This document shows, in pieces, positions 46,238 through 54,857 of a stretch of DNA of 64,000 nucleotides. The DNA lies in assembly GCA_018822105.1 (NCBI GenBank), contig JAHJLB010000050.1:1-64000 (forward strand). Reading direction: 5' to 3'. The first letter of the stretch is position 1. Each line of letters opens with the position of its first letter. The DNA is from Pseudomonadota bacterium (lineage in GTDB: Bacteria; Desulfobacterota; Desulfovibrionia; Desulfovibrionales; Desulfovibrionaceae). The position numbers and the translations under genes were made by a program. Below the pieces are notes generated by a model. That model did not search any database. It was not told the origin of the DNA and saw only the letters and a list, made by a program, of their open reading frames with translations.

Positions 46238-46813
46238 ATGAACCGATCCGCCATGCATTTTTCCACCGCCCTGCTCCTGGCCCTGCTGCTGTTCTGCACC
46301 CCGGCCCTGGCCGCCAAGCTCAAGGCCGGAGACATCCTGCCAGACCTGGATGTCAAGGCCCAGCCCCTGCCCGCCGAGGCAGCCTACCTGGGGCTCAAGC
46401 CCGGCGTGCAGAGCTTCCGGCTCTCGCAGATCAAGGCCGAGGCCCTGCTGGTGGAGGTCTTCAGCATGTACTGCCCGCGCTGCCAGGCCGCCGCCCGGTC
46501 CGTGAACCAGGTCTTCGAGAGCCTGGCCGCCCTGCCCCAGGGCCAGAAGCTGAAGATGCTGGGCCTCGGCGCGGGCAACTCGGCCTACGAGGTGGACGTG
46601 TTCCGCAAGCAGTACGCCATTCCCCTGCCGCTGTTCCAGGATGGCGACTACGTCCTGCACAAGGCCTTCGGCAACGTCTACACCCCGACATACATGGTGC
46701 TCAAGCCGGCGCCCGGCGGGCACGGCTTTTTGGTGCTCCACCTTCAGGAAGGCCCCTTTGGCGACGGCCCGGCCTTCCTGGAGCAGATGCTGCGCGTCTC
46801 CGGCGTGCAGTAG
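46238..46813 (+). CDS. Exported thioredoxin-like protein (CPRC)
   Basis: A 191-residue protein with a signal peptide ending near TPALAAKL, then a thioredoxin fold with active site CPRC in FSMYCPRCQAAARS and the cis-proline TPTYMVL. The domain is close in layout to the thioredoxin-like gene of the sensory operon (35573-36121). It acts in the periplasm, perhaps as a reductase for the peroxiredoxin gene 25 bases downstream. ATG 46238 has AAGGAT upstream. Confidence 0.75.
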   Translation: MNRSAMHFSTALLLALLLFCTPALAAKLKAGDILPDLDVKAQPLPAEAAYLGLKPGVQSFRLSQIKAEALLVEVFSMYCPRCQAAARSVNQVFESLAALPQGQKLKMLGLGAGNSAYEVDVFRKQYAIPLPLFQDGDYVLHKAFGNVYTPTYMVLKPAPGGHGFLVLHLQEGPFGDGPAFLEQMLRVSGVQ

Positions 46814-46838
46814 CCTCACGGCCCGGCAAGGAGAACAT

Positions 46839-47435
46839 ATGCGCAAGGCTTCCCGGCTGCTCTTGAGCGCCGCCCTGGCCTGGGCCCTGCTGGCCCCGGC
46901 CCCGGCTCTGGCAATGGAACTGAAGGACATGATCTTTGACCCCGGCCAGCTCAAGCCCGTGGACAGCACCCTCAAGGTGCGCCCAGGACAGGCGGCCCCT
47001 GACTTCGCCCTGCCCTCCACCACGGGCGCGAGCGTCCGCCTGTCGGACTATCGCGGCAAAAGGAACGTGGTTCTGTCCTTCGTGCCCGCGGCCTTCACCC
47101 CGGTGTGCTCGGACCAGTGGCCCGGCTACAACCTGGCCCGCGGCCTCTTCGAGGAGCGCGACGCCGTGATCCTGGGCATCAGCGCGGACAACGTGCCCAG
47201 CCTCTACGCCTGGGTGCTGGAGATGCGCGGGCTGTGGTTCCCGGTGCTGTCCGACTTCTGGCCCCACGGGGCCGTGGCCAGCAAGTACGGGGTGCTGCGC
47301 AGCGGCGGCACCACCGAGCGGGCCATCGTCATCATCGACAAGAAGGGCGTGGTGCGCTTCGCCAAGAGCTTTGACATCAACCGCCGGCCCGACCTCGGGC
47401 TCATCATGGGCGAGTTGGACAAGCTGGCCAAGTAG
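46839..47435 (+). CDS. Exported AhpC/TSA-type peroxiredoxin
   Basis: A 198-residue peroxiredoxin with a signal peptide ending near APALAMEL. The peroxidatic cysteine is in AAFTPVCSDQW, preceded by LSFVP, the standard FxPxxFTxxC motif; VLGISADNVPSLYAW follows. No clear second (resolving) cysteine is seen, suggesting a one-cysteine enzyme that needs an outside reductant, such as the CPRC protein upstream. It would remove hydrogen peroxide in the periplasm. ATG 46839 has AAGGAGAAC. Confidence 0.83.
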   Translation: MRKASRLLLSAALAWALLAPAPALAMELKDMIFDPGQLKPVDSTLKVRPGQAAPDFALPSTTGASVRLSDYRGKRNVVLSFVPAAFTPVCSDQWPGYNLARGLFEERDAVILGISADNVPSLYAWVLEMRGLWFPVLSDFWPHGAVASKYGVLRSGGTTERAIVIIDKKGVVRFAKSFDINRRPDLGLIMGELDKLAK

Positions 47436-47512
47436 TCCGCCTTCCCCATTGCCGGACCGGCCGTGCTTCGAGTAGGGGATGGACACAACATCCTGCCCGA
47501 CCGAGGTGGCCC

Positions 47513-49324
47513 ATGTCCAACGCCATATTCCGCAACTGGTTCCTCGCCCTGCCCCTCATCCTGGCCCTGGCCCTGCTCTCCGGCTGCGTCCCCGGATCGA
47601 CCTGCATATCCGGCGACTGCCAGAACGGACAGGGCACCATGTCCATGCTCGGCGGCTACCGCTACACCGGAGAATGGCGCAACGGCGAGGCCAACGGGCA
47701 GGGCACCTTCATCTATCGCGACGGCACGCGCTTCGATGGCCAGTTCGACGGCGGCAGACGCATCGGTCCCGGCGTGCTGACCCGCACCAACGGCCAGGTC
47801 GTGCGCGGCGTGTGGCGGGACGTCAAAACTGTGGGCTGGCAGACCATCGAAGAGTTCAGCGCCGCGCCCCCGGTGCAGGATTCAACCCTGGCCGACGGTT
47901 CCCAGGCCGCTAACGGCAGGGCCCGGCCGCCCGCCGAACGGCCCGCCGCCGAACGCCCCCCCACGGACGCCGGGCGCTGCGCCCAGGGCGACTGCGTGAA
48001 CGGCCAGGGCACCTTCATTTGGCCCACTGGCCAAAAATACGTGGGCGGCTTCAGGGACGGCAAACGGCACGGCCAGGGCAGCGTAACCTCCAGCAACGGC
48101 CTCTACGGTCATAACTACACCGGCGAACTCAGGGACGACAAGGCCAACGGCCAGGGTACCCAAACCTGGCCCAACGGCAACAAGTATGTCGGCGAATTCC
48201 GGGATGACATGCCGAACGGCCAAGGGACATTCACCCGCCCCGACGGCCATCGCTACGTCGGCGAGTACAAGGACGGCAAGGCCAACGGCCAGGGCATAGT
48301 GACCTCCCTCAACGGCCACAGCTACGTCGGCGAACTCAAGGACAACAAGGCAGACGGCCAGGGCACCGTCATCTACTCCAACGGACAGAAATACTCGGGC
48401 GATTTCAGGGACGACAAGCGCGCTGGCCTCGGGATGCAGACCACCCCTGGCCAGCCGACCCAATGGGGAGTATGGGCCAATGATCTCCTCGTCCAGGCCC
48501 TAAGCGAACAGGAGTTCGCGGCACGCCGGGCCAACGCGGACGGGCAGGCTTCGCCAAGCCTGGCCCTGGCCGGAAATATGACCCCGGCGAAAGCAGAGCA
48601 CCCGAAGGCCGTACAATCGATCAGCCAATCTGCGGCTCCCGGCCCGAAGCAGCGCCGCGTGGCCCTGGTCATCGGCAACGGCAGCTACACCACGGCCCCG
48701 CTCAAAAACCCGGTCAATGACGCCCGCGACATGGCCGCCGCGCTCAAAGCCCTGGGCTTCGAGGTCATCCTGCGCGAGAACGCCAGCCTGGCCCAGATGG
48801 AGGGCGCGGTGGAGGAGTTCTGGGTCCAGCTGAAAAAGGGCGGGGCCGGACTGTTCTATTTCGCGGGCCACGGCCTGCAGGTCCACGGCAAGAACTACCT
48901 CGTGCCCGTGGACGCAAAGCTCTCCGCCGAGCAGGACGCCCGGTACAAGTGCATGGACGCCGGGCTGGTGCTGGGGCGCATGGAGAACGCGGGCAACGAC
49001 CTGAACCTGGTCATCCTGGACGCCTGCCGCAACAACCCCTTCGCCCGCAGCTGGCGCAGCGCGGAGCAGGGCCTGGCCAAGATGGACGCCCCCCGCGGCT
49101 CCATCATCGCCTACGCCACGGCTCCGGACTCCGTGGCCGCGGACGGCGCGGGCAGAAACGGCATCTACACGGAGAAGCTGCTCCGGGCCATCCGCGCGCC
49201 CGGCCAGCCCGTGGAGCTGGTGTTCAAGCGCGTGCGCGACGAGGTCATGCGCGCCACGGGCGACAAGCAGGTGCCCTGGGAATCCACCTCCTTGCGCGGA
49301 GACTTCTATTTCACCAACCCATAA
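47513..49324 (+). CDS. Lipoprotein with MORN repeats and a caspase-like (C14) domain
   Basis: A 603-residue lipoprotein. The signal peptide ends in ALLSGC (C25). Residues about 47-115 and 160-320 hold MORN-type repeats (GEWRNGEANGQGTF-like units every ~23 residues). Residues 380-603 are a caspase/metacaspase-type peptidase with the catalytic pair H453 (YFAGHG) and C505 (LDACRNNPF). Both residues are present, so activity is plausible; specificity cannot be read. It would act in the periplasm or at the outer membrane. It starts 77 bases after the peroxiredoxin stop. Confidence 0.88.
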   Translation: MSNAIFRNWFLALPLILALALLSGCVPGSTCISGDCQNGQGTMSMLGGYRYTGEWRNGEANGQGTFIYRDGTRFDGQFDGGRRIGPGVLTRTNGQVVRGVWRDVKTVGWQTIEEFSAAPPVQDSTLADGSQAANGRARPPAERPAAERPPTDAGRCAQGDCVNGQGTFIWPTGQKYVGGFRDGKRHGQGSVTSSNGLYGHNYTGELRDDKANGQGTQTWPNGNKYVGEFRDDMPNGQGTFTRPDGHRYVGEYKDGKANGQGIVTSLNGHSYVGELKDNKADGQGTVIYSNGQKYSGDFRDDKRAGLGMQTTPGQPTQWGVWANDLLVQALSEQEFAARRANADGQASPSLALAGNMTPAKAEHPKAVQSISQSAAPGPKQRRVALVIGNGSYTTAPLKNPVNDARDMAAALKALGFEVILRENASLAQMEGAVEEFWVQLKKGGAGLFYFAGHGLQVHGKNYLVPVDAKLSAEQDARYKCMDAGLVLGRMENAGNDLNLVILDACRNNPFARSWRSAEQGLAKMDAPRGSIIAYATAPDSVAADGAGRNGIYTEKLLRAIRAPGQPVELVFKRVRDEVMRATGDKQVPWESTSLRGDFYFTNP

Positions 49325-49338
49325 GGCAAAATGAAAAA

Positions 49339-49379
49339 CGGCAGGGCCGCCAGGGAATCCGTCCCCGGCGGCCCTGCCG
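49339..49379. terminator. Terminator between convergent genes
   Basis: CGGCAGGGCCGCC (49339-49351) pairs perfectly with 49367-49379 around a 15-base loop. An AAAAA run precedes it, giving a U-tract for the minus-strand mltA transcript; it serves the MORN-caspase gene on the plus strand less well. Confidence 0.75.
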
Positions 49380-49411
49380 CGTTTGCGCCCGGCGCTCTGC
49401 TTCCCGGCCCG

Positions 49412-50824
49412 CTACGGCGTGGGCGCGCCGTTGCCGTTGCCGTTGCCGTTCTTGGATCCGTGGCCATTGGCCGCGCCGTTGCCGTTCTTGGCTGCGGCAC
49501 CGTTGCCGTTCTTGGCTGCGGCACCGTTGCCGTTCTTGGCTGCGGCGCCGTTGCCGGGGGTCGGCGGGGGCAGGTCGGCCAGGGCCCGGCTGCTCACCAG
49601 GATGTGCAGCTGGCCGGGGTTCTTCATGCGGCCGGACACGAATTCCGCATAGACCCCGGCCCCGCAGAACAGGTCCACGTGGTTGCCCACGATGGCCCCG
49701 CCCGTGTCCTGGGCCAGCATGAGCCCGGACAGGCGCGCCGGCCCGCCCTGCTTGGGCACCGGCAGGGGCGTGGTCATGGCCAGGGCCGCGCCCAGGGGGA
49801 TCAGCGAGCGGTCCACGGCGATGGAGGTCATGGGCGTGAGCAGGCTGCCCATGCTGCCGAAGGGGCCCACGTCGGACAGGCGGAAGAACACGTAGCTCAG
49901 GTCGGCGGAGAGCAGGTCCTTGGCCAGGTGCGGGTTCTGCTGCACAAAGCTGCGGATGCGCGGCATGCTGGCCTCGTCGCGGGTCAAATAGCCCCGGTTG
50001 ATCACCGTGCGGCCGAGCATGGCCAGCTCCCGGCCGTTTTTGTTGGCGTAGAGCACGTGCTTGACGCTGCCGTCGGGCAGGATGAGCCGGCCCGAGCCCT
50101 GGATGTGCAGGAAATACAGGTCAATGGGATCCTTGACCCAGGCCAGCTCCGCGCCCTTACCCTTGAGCGCGCCGCCGAAGTCGATCTCCCCGCGCGAATG
50201 GTAGGGCTTGATGCCGTTCCTGGTCAGCCGGTAGTGCAGCTTGTGGCCCTTCCAGCGCGAATGGAATTCGCCCAGGTCGGCCACGAGCATGTCCTTGGGC
50301 TGGCTGTAGATGGCGTAGGGAAAGTCCGGGTCCGGCTCCAGGCTGGCGTCCAGCAGGGGCTCGTAGTAGCCGGTGACCAGGGTGTCCTGCTGCTCCACCG
50401 GGAACCAGGCGAAGACCCGCGCCAACAGGGCCGGATCGTCGTCCAGATAGGGCAGGGCCCCGAGGAGGTCCTCCAGGGTCTGGCGCACGGCGCCCCAGGT
50501 GAGCCTCAGGCCCGGCCGGTCCACGGCCACGTCGCGGGCGGGCTTGCCCGAGACATAGGCCAGGTTGGCCTTGAGGCCGGGCTCCAGGTCGCGCCAGGAG
50601 GTGAGCCCCTGGGTGGAGGGGTGCATCTGGCCCACGCGCTGGAGGGCCTGCTCCACGCTCAGGGGCTCCAGGGAGGGCCGCTCGACCTTGGGCGGCGGCG
50701 GAGCAGGCGGAGCCACGGGCTTGGCGCAGCCCCAGGCCAGGACCAGGGCGAGGAGCAAGAGCCCGAGAGCCCGGAACAAGGCGGACGCGGCCCTACGGCT
50801 GCGCCCGGAGCGGGTGTGGATCAT
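49412..50824 (-). CDS. mltA: Membrane-bound lytic murein transglycosylase A
   Basis: A 470-residue lipoprotein (signal peptide ending LAWGC) that cuts the glycan strand of peptidoglycan with formation of 1,6-anhydro ends. The MltA domain shows VTGYYEPLLDAS and a 3D domain with GLMLAQDTGGAIVGNHVDLFCG, which carries the catalytic aspartates (AQDTGGAI, HVDLF). The last ~55 residues are a low-complexity tail built on three copies of an 8-residue AAAKNGNG-type unit, absent from typical MltA. ATG 50824 overlaps the stop of the AI-2E-type gene by ATGA, so the two are translationally coupled. Confidence 0.9.
   Translation of the reverse strand: MIHTRSGRSRRAASALFRALGLLLLALVLAWGCAKPVAPPAPPPPKVERPSLEPLSVEQALQRVGQMHPSTQGLTSWRDLEPGLKANLAYVSGKPARDVAVDRPGLRLTWGAVRQTLEDLLGALPYLDDDPALLARVFAWFPVEQQDTLVTGYYEPLLDASLEPDPDFPYAIYSQPKDMLVADLGEFHSRWKGHKLHYRLTRNGIKPYHSRGEIDFGGALKGKGAELAWVKDPIDLYFLHIQGSGRLILPDGSVKHVLYANKNGRELAMLGRTVINRGYLTRDEASMPRIRSFVQQNPHLAKDLLSADLSYVFFRLSDVGPFGSMGSLLTPMTSIAVDRSLIPLGAALAMTTPLPVPKQGGPARLSGLMLAQDTGGAIVGNHVDLFCGAGVYAEFVSGRMKNPGQLHILVSSRALADLPPPTPGNGAAAKNGNGAAAKNGNGAAAKNGNGAANGHGSKNGNGNGNGAPTP
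49476..49547. repeat. Three 24-bp tandem repeats in mltA
   Basis: Units at 49476-49499, 49500-49523 and 49524-49547 are identical except for the last base of the third; a partial fourth follows. They encode the Ala/Lys/Asn/Gly-rich C-terminal tail of MltA. The length is a multiple of three, so copy-number change keeps the frame. Confidence 0.9.
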
Positions 50825-51963
50825 GGTTCGTTCCTGTAGGTCTTGAATCCCGTCCGGGAGGTCAGCAGTTCGCTGTACTCCTCGGAGTAGATCTTGAGCA
50901 TGACCATGAGGAAGCTCAGGATCAGCGGCCCGTAGAAGATGCCCAGCGCCCCGAAGGCGTGGATGCCGCCCAGGATGGCGAAGAAGATGTAGAAGGGCGA
51001 AACCTGCGCGGCCTTGCGCATGAGGATGGGCCGCAGGATGGTGTCGATGCTGGTCACCAGCAGGACGTTCCAGAGCAGGAAGAACATGGCCCAGGAGGGG
51101 TTGACGAAGAGGTAGAGGTAGGCCGCCACGGGGATCCAGACCAGCCCGGTGCCGATGACCGGGATGAGGGCGGCCAGGCCCATCATGGTGCCCCAGAACA
51201 GGGGCTTGATGCCCACTATGTAGAGCCCCAGCGCGCCGGCCAGGCCCTGGAGCAGGGCGATGAGCAGGCTGCCGAAGAGCACCGCCCGGGCCACCCGCTG
51301 CAGGCTGTCGATGATGACGTCTTCCTGATGCGTGGGCAGGGGGGCCAGGAACTTGAGCTTCTGCACCATGACCCGGCCCTCGCGCAGGAAATAGAAGACC
51401 ATGAAGATCATGATGAAGAAGCGCAGCAGAAGCTTGGTCATGTTGCCCACCAGGGTGGCGCTGGTGTCGAAGATGGACTGGGCGACGCCGCGCAGGTACT
51501 GGATGAGCTTGGCCTGGATGGTGGCCTCGCTGATGTCCAGGAAGGGCAGCTTGGCCCGCAGCCAGGCCAGGTAGGGCTCCAGGGGATGGTCGCGGAAGAA
51601 GCTCCCGGCGTCGTTCTTGTCCATCCACAGGGTCACCGTGCGCACGGCGTCCAGCCCCTGGGTCACCAGGCCCCAGGCCAGAAAGGCCGTGGGCAGGATG
51701 AGGGCGAAGACCACGATGGCCACGGTGATCCCGGCCGCAAGGTTGGCGCGTTCGCCCAGGCGGGAGCTGATGCGCACGTAAAGGGGCGAGAAGATGATGG
51801 CCAGCACCGCGGAGATGATGATGGTGTGCATGAACGGCTCCACCAGCACAAACCCCAGCACCAATCCCACCACGAGGAAGAAGAGCATGAAATAGGAAAA
51901 GATCTTGCTGGAATGCCGCGGCGGGATGGGGGTGTCCGGGGTCTCCGGCGCGCTGTTCATCAT
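50821..51963 (-). CDS. AI-2E family transporter (PerM/YdiK-like)
   Basis: A 380-residue membrane protein with about eight helices. The family hallmark is in the C-terminal half: GLAALIPVIGTGLVWIPVAAYL, then PILMRKAAQVSPFYIFFAILGGIHAFGALGIFYGPL. A large cytoplasmic or periplasmic loop lies at about residues 85-150. Members are suggested exporters of autoinducer-2, or sodium/proton antiporters; function is not assigned. Start ATG 51963 or 51960. Coupled to mltA. Confidence 0.85.
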   Translation of the reverse strand: MMNSAPETPDTPIPPRHSSKIFSYFMLFFLVVGLVLGFVLVEPFMHTIIISAVLAIIFSPLYVRISSRLGERANLAAGITVAIVVFALILPTAFLAWGLVTQGLDAVRTVTLWMDKNDAGSFFRDHPLEPYLAWLRAKLPFLDISEATIQAKLIQYLRGVAQSIFDTSATLVGNMTKLLLRFFIMIFMVFYFLREGRVMVQKLKFLAPLPTHQEDVIIDSLQRVARAVLFGSLLIALLQGLAGALGLYIVGIKPLFWGTMMGLAALIPVIGTGLVWIPVAAYLYLFVNPSWAMFFLLWNVLLVTSIDTILRPILMRKAAQVSPFYIFFAILGGIHAFGALGIFYGPLILSFLMVMLKIYSEEYSELLTSRTGFKTYRNEP

Positions 51964-52318
51964 ACATTCTGTCCGTGGTGTTGTGCCCGCCTGGCCGCCG
52001 GCCGAAGTCCGGTCCTGGCGCCAGGTGCAGAGGTGCTCGGGAGCGGGCCTTGGGCCTGTGTAAGCCCAGGCGGCGCCGGGGTCAAGCGGGCCGGTTCCTG
52101 CGTATGGGATTGCGGGCACTTGCCCGCATCCCTGCAGCTGGTTCTTGTCATTTGATCGCGATGTGTCTATGGGAGAAGTCTGTGTCGTGCGTCGTGGCGC
52201 GCCACAGAGGGAACAATTCCGGAATCCCCCCGGCCAGGCATCATTATCCAGCTGCTTTGGTCGGGAATGTCATGTCGTGTGGTTGCACTCACTGAACGCT
52301 TCAACTGGAGGAAAGTAC
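51964..52318. other. Divergent intergenic region, 355 bases
   Basis: It lies between the minus-strand AI-2E/mltA pair and the plus-strand amino-acid transporter and probably holds promoters for both. I see no coding frame with a start and ribosome site and no strong hairpin except short GC-rich inverted repeats around 52010-52085 and GGGCACTTGCCC near 52117. No -10/-35 pair is good enough to call. Confidence 0.5.
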
Positions 52319-53128
52319 ATGAAAAGCCTGATCAAGTCCCTGCTCTTCGTGGCCGCCTGCGCAGTCCTCGCCCTGGGTGTGGTCGGCTGCGGCGAAAAGA
52401 AGGAAGAGAAGAAAGCCGAGGCCCCGGCCGCCGCTCCCGCCGCCCCCGCCGGCCCCAAGACCATCATCTTCGCCTCCGACGCCGCCTACCCCCCCATGCA
52501 GTACGTCAACGACCAGAAGGAGATCGTGGGCTTCGAGGTCGACGTGATCAAGGCCGCCGCCGAAAAGGCCGGCTTCAAGGCCGAGTTCAAGAACGTGGCC
52601 TGGGACGGCATCTTCGCCGGCCTGGCCGCCGGCAAGTACGACGCCATCTCCTCCAGCGTCTCCATCACCGACGAGCGCAAGGCCAGCATGGACTTCTCCG
52701 ACCCCATCATGTCCATTGAGCAGATGCTCGTGGTCGGCGTGAAGGAAAAGGCCACGGATCTGGCGGGCCTCAAGGGCAAGAGCATCGGCGCCCAGATCGG
52801 CACCACCAGCTACCTGGTCATCAAGGACGTGAAGGGCTTCAAGGCCATCAAGACCTACGACGAAGTGGGCCTGGCCATGGAAGACCTGGTGAAGGGCAGC
52901 ATCCAGGCCGTCGTCGCCGACAGCCCGGTGGCCGTGGACTACACCACCAAGAAGCACGCCGACAAGATCAAGATCGCCGCCACCCTGAAGAGCGACAAGG
53001 TCGAGAACATCGGCATCGCCGTGAAAAAGGGCAACAAGGAAGTGCTTGACCTCGTGAACAAGGGCCTGGCCGCCATCAAGGCCGACGGCACCTTCGACAA
53101 GATCAAGGAAGAGCACAAGATGAAGTAA
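52319..53128 (+). CDS. Polar amino-acid ABC transporter, substrate-binding lipoprotein
   Basis: A 269-residue lipoprotein: signal peptide ending in GVVGC, an Ala/Pro/Lys/Glu linker (about residues 24-47), then a GlnH/HisJ-type binding domain beginning TIIFASDAAYPPMQYVND and containing GFEVDVIKAAAEKAGF and the GLAAGKYDAISSSVSIT ligand loop. It captures an amino acid, probably glutamine, arginine or similar, in the periplasm. ATG 52319 has GGAGGAAAGT. The permease and ATPase follow after a GC-rich hairpin. Confidence 0.92.
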   Translation: MKSLIKSLLFVAACAVLALGVVGCGEKKEEKKAEAPAAAPAAPAGPKTIIFASDAAYPPMQYVNDQKEIVGFEVDVIKAAAEKAGFKAEFKNVAWDGIFAGLAAGKYDAISSSVSITDERKASMDFSDPIMSIEQMLVVGVKEKATDLAGLKGKSIGAQIGTTSYLVIKDVKGFKAIKTYDEVGLAMEDLVKGSIQAVVADSPVAVDYTTKKHADKIKIAATLKSDKVENIGIAVKKGNKEVLDLVNKGLAAIKADGTFDKIKEEHKMK

Positions 53129-53163
53129 GCCGGCCCGCCAGGACCGAGCCTCCGCCTTCCCCA

Positions 53164-53193
53164 CCGGGGGGCCGCCAGACGGCGGCCCCCCGG
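53164..53193 (+). terminator. Intercistronic GC-rich hairpin
   Basis: CCGGGGGGCCGCC (53164-53176) pairs perfectly with 53181-53193 around loop AGAC, with no T-tract. Placed between binding-protein and permease genes, it likely protects or partly terminates the upstream message so that more binding protein is made. Confidence 0.65.
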
Positions 53194-53220
53194 CATCCCA
53201 ACCACAGAGGCCAAGAACGC

Positions 53221-53989
53221 ATGAACGAAGCACGAACCATCGACGTCGGCGAAGGGGCGGCCATACCCAGCAGAAGCGACTGGGGGCTGTTCAACGCCTG
53301 GACCATCAGCATCACCGGCGCGGTGGGGGCCATCCTCTACCTCTATTTCTTCCAATCCACCCCCTACAAGCGCATCGCGCACTACGTGGCGGACGGCATC
53401 ATCATCACCTTCCAGGTGACCATCATGTCCATCCTCTGCGCCTGCTGCATCGGCCTTGTGGTCGGCCTGGGCCGGGTGTCCAAGAACAAGGCCGTCAACC
53501 TCGCGGCCTCCACCTACGTGGAGGTCATCCGCGGCATCCCGCTCCTGGTGCAGCTGTTCTACATCTACTACGCCCTGGGGCGCCTGCTGAACGTCCACGA
53601 CCTCACCGCGGCCGTCATCGCCATGAGCGTGTGCTACGGGGCCTACATGGGCGAGGTGTTCCGCGCGGGCATCACCTCCATCGACAAGGGCCAGACCGAG
53701 GCCGCGCGAAGCCTCGGCTTCAACACCAAGCAGACCATGTTCCTGGTCATCCTGCCCCAGGCCTGGCACACCATCCTGCCCCCGGTGGGCAACGAGTTCA
53801 TCGCCCTGCTGAAGGACACCTCCCTGGTGTCCATCCTCGCGGTGTCCGACCTGCTGCGCCGCGGCCGGGAGATCTCCAGCGAGTCGTTTCTGTACTTCGA
53901 GACGTACACCCTGGTCGCCCTGATCTATCTCGTCATCACGCTCATCCTGTCCAAGGGCGTGAGCATCATGGAAGCGAGGCTCAGCCACT

Positions 53990-54003
<14 letters not shown>
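53221..54003 (+). CDS. Polar amino-acid ABC transporter, permease
   Basis: A 260-residue inner-membrane permease of the HisM/GlnP group. The EAA loop is clear ([24 protein letters not shown]), preceded by [17 protein letters not shown], the standard start of the permease domain. About five to six helices. ATG 53221 follows the intercistronic hairpin; its end overlaps the ATPase gene by 14 bases, confirming the operon. Confidence 0.93.
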
Positions 54004-54742
<739 letters not shown>

Positions 54743-54765
54743 CCCTGCGGCGCACCGCCAAGCCC

Positions 54766-54791
54766 AGGCCGCCTCCTCCGGGGGGCGGCCT
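54766..54791 (+). terminator. Terminator of the amino-acid transporter operon
   Basis: AGGCCGCC (54766-54773) pairs with GGCGGCCT (54784-54791), followed by TTCATTTCC. It lies 24 bases past the ATPase stop. Confidence 0.7.
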
Positions 54792-54857
54792 TTCATTTCC
54801 CCCCTTGCGCCCATGCGCCCGGAAAGATACACCTTCAGGCCAACACAGGAGGCACAC

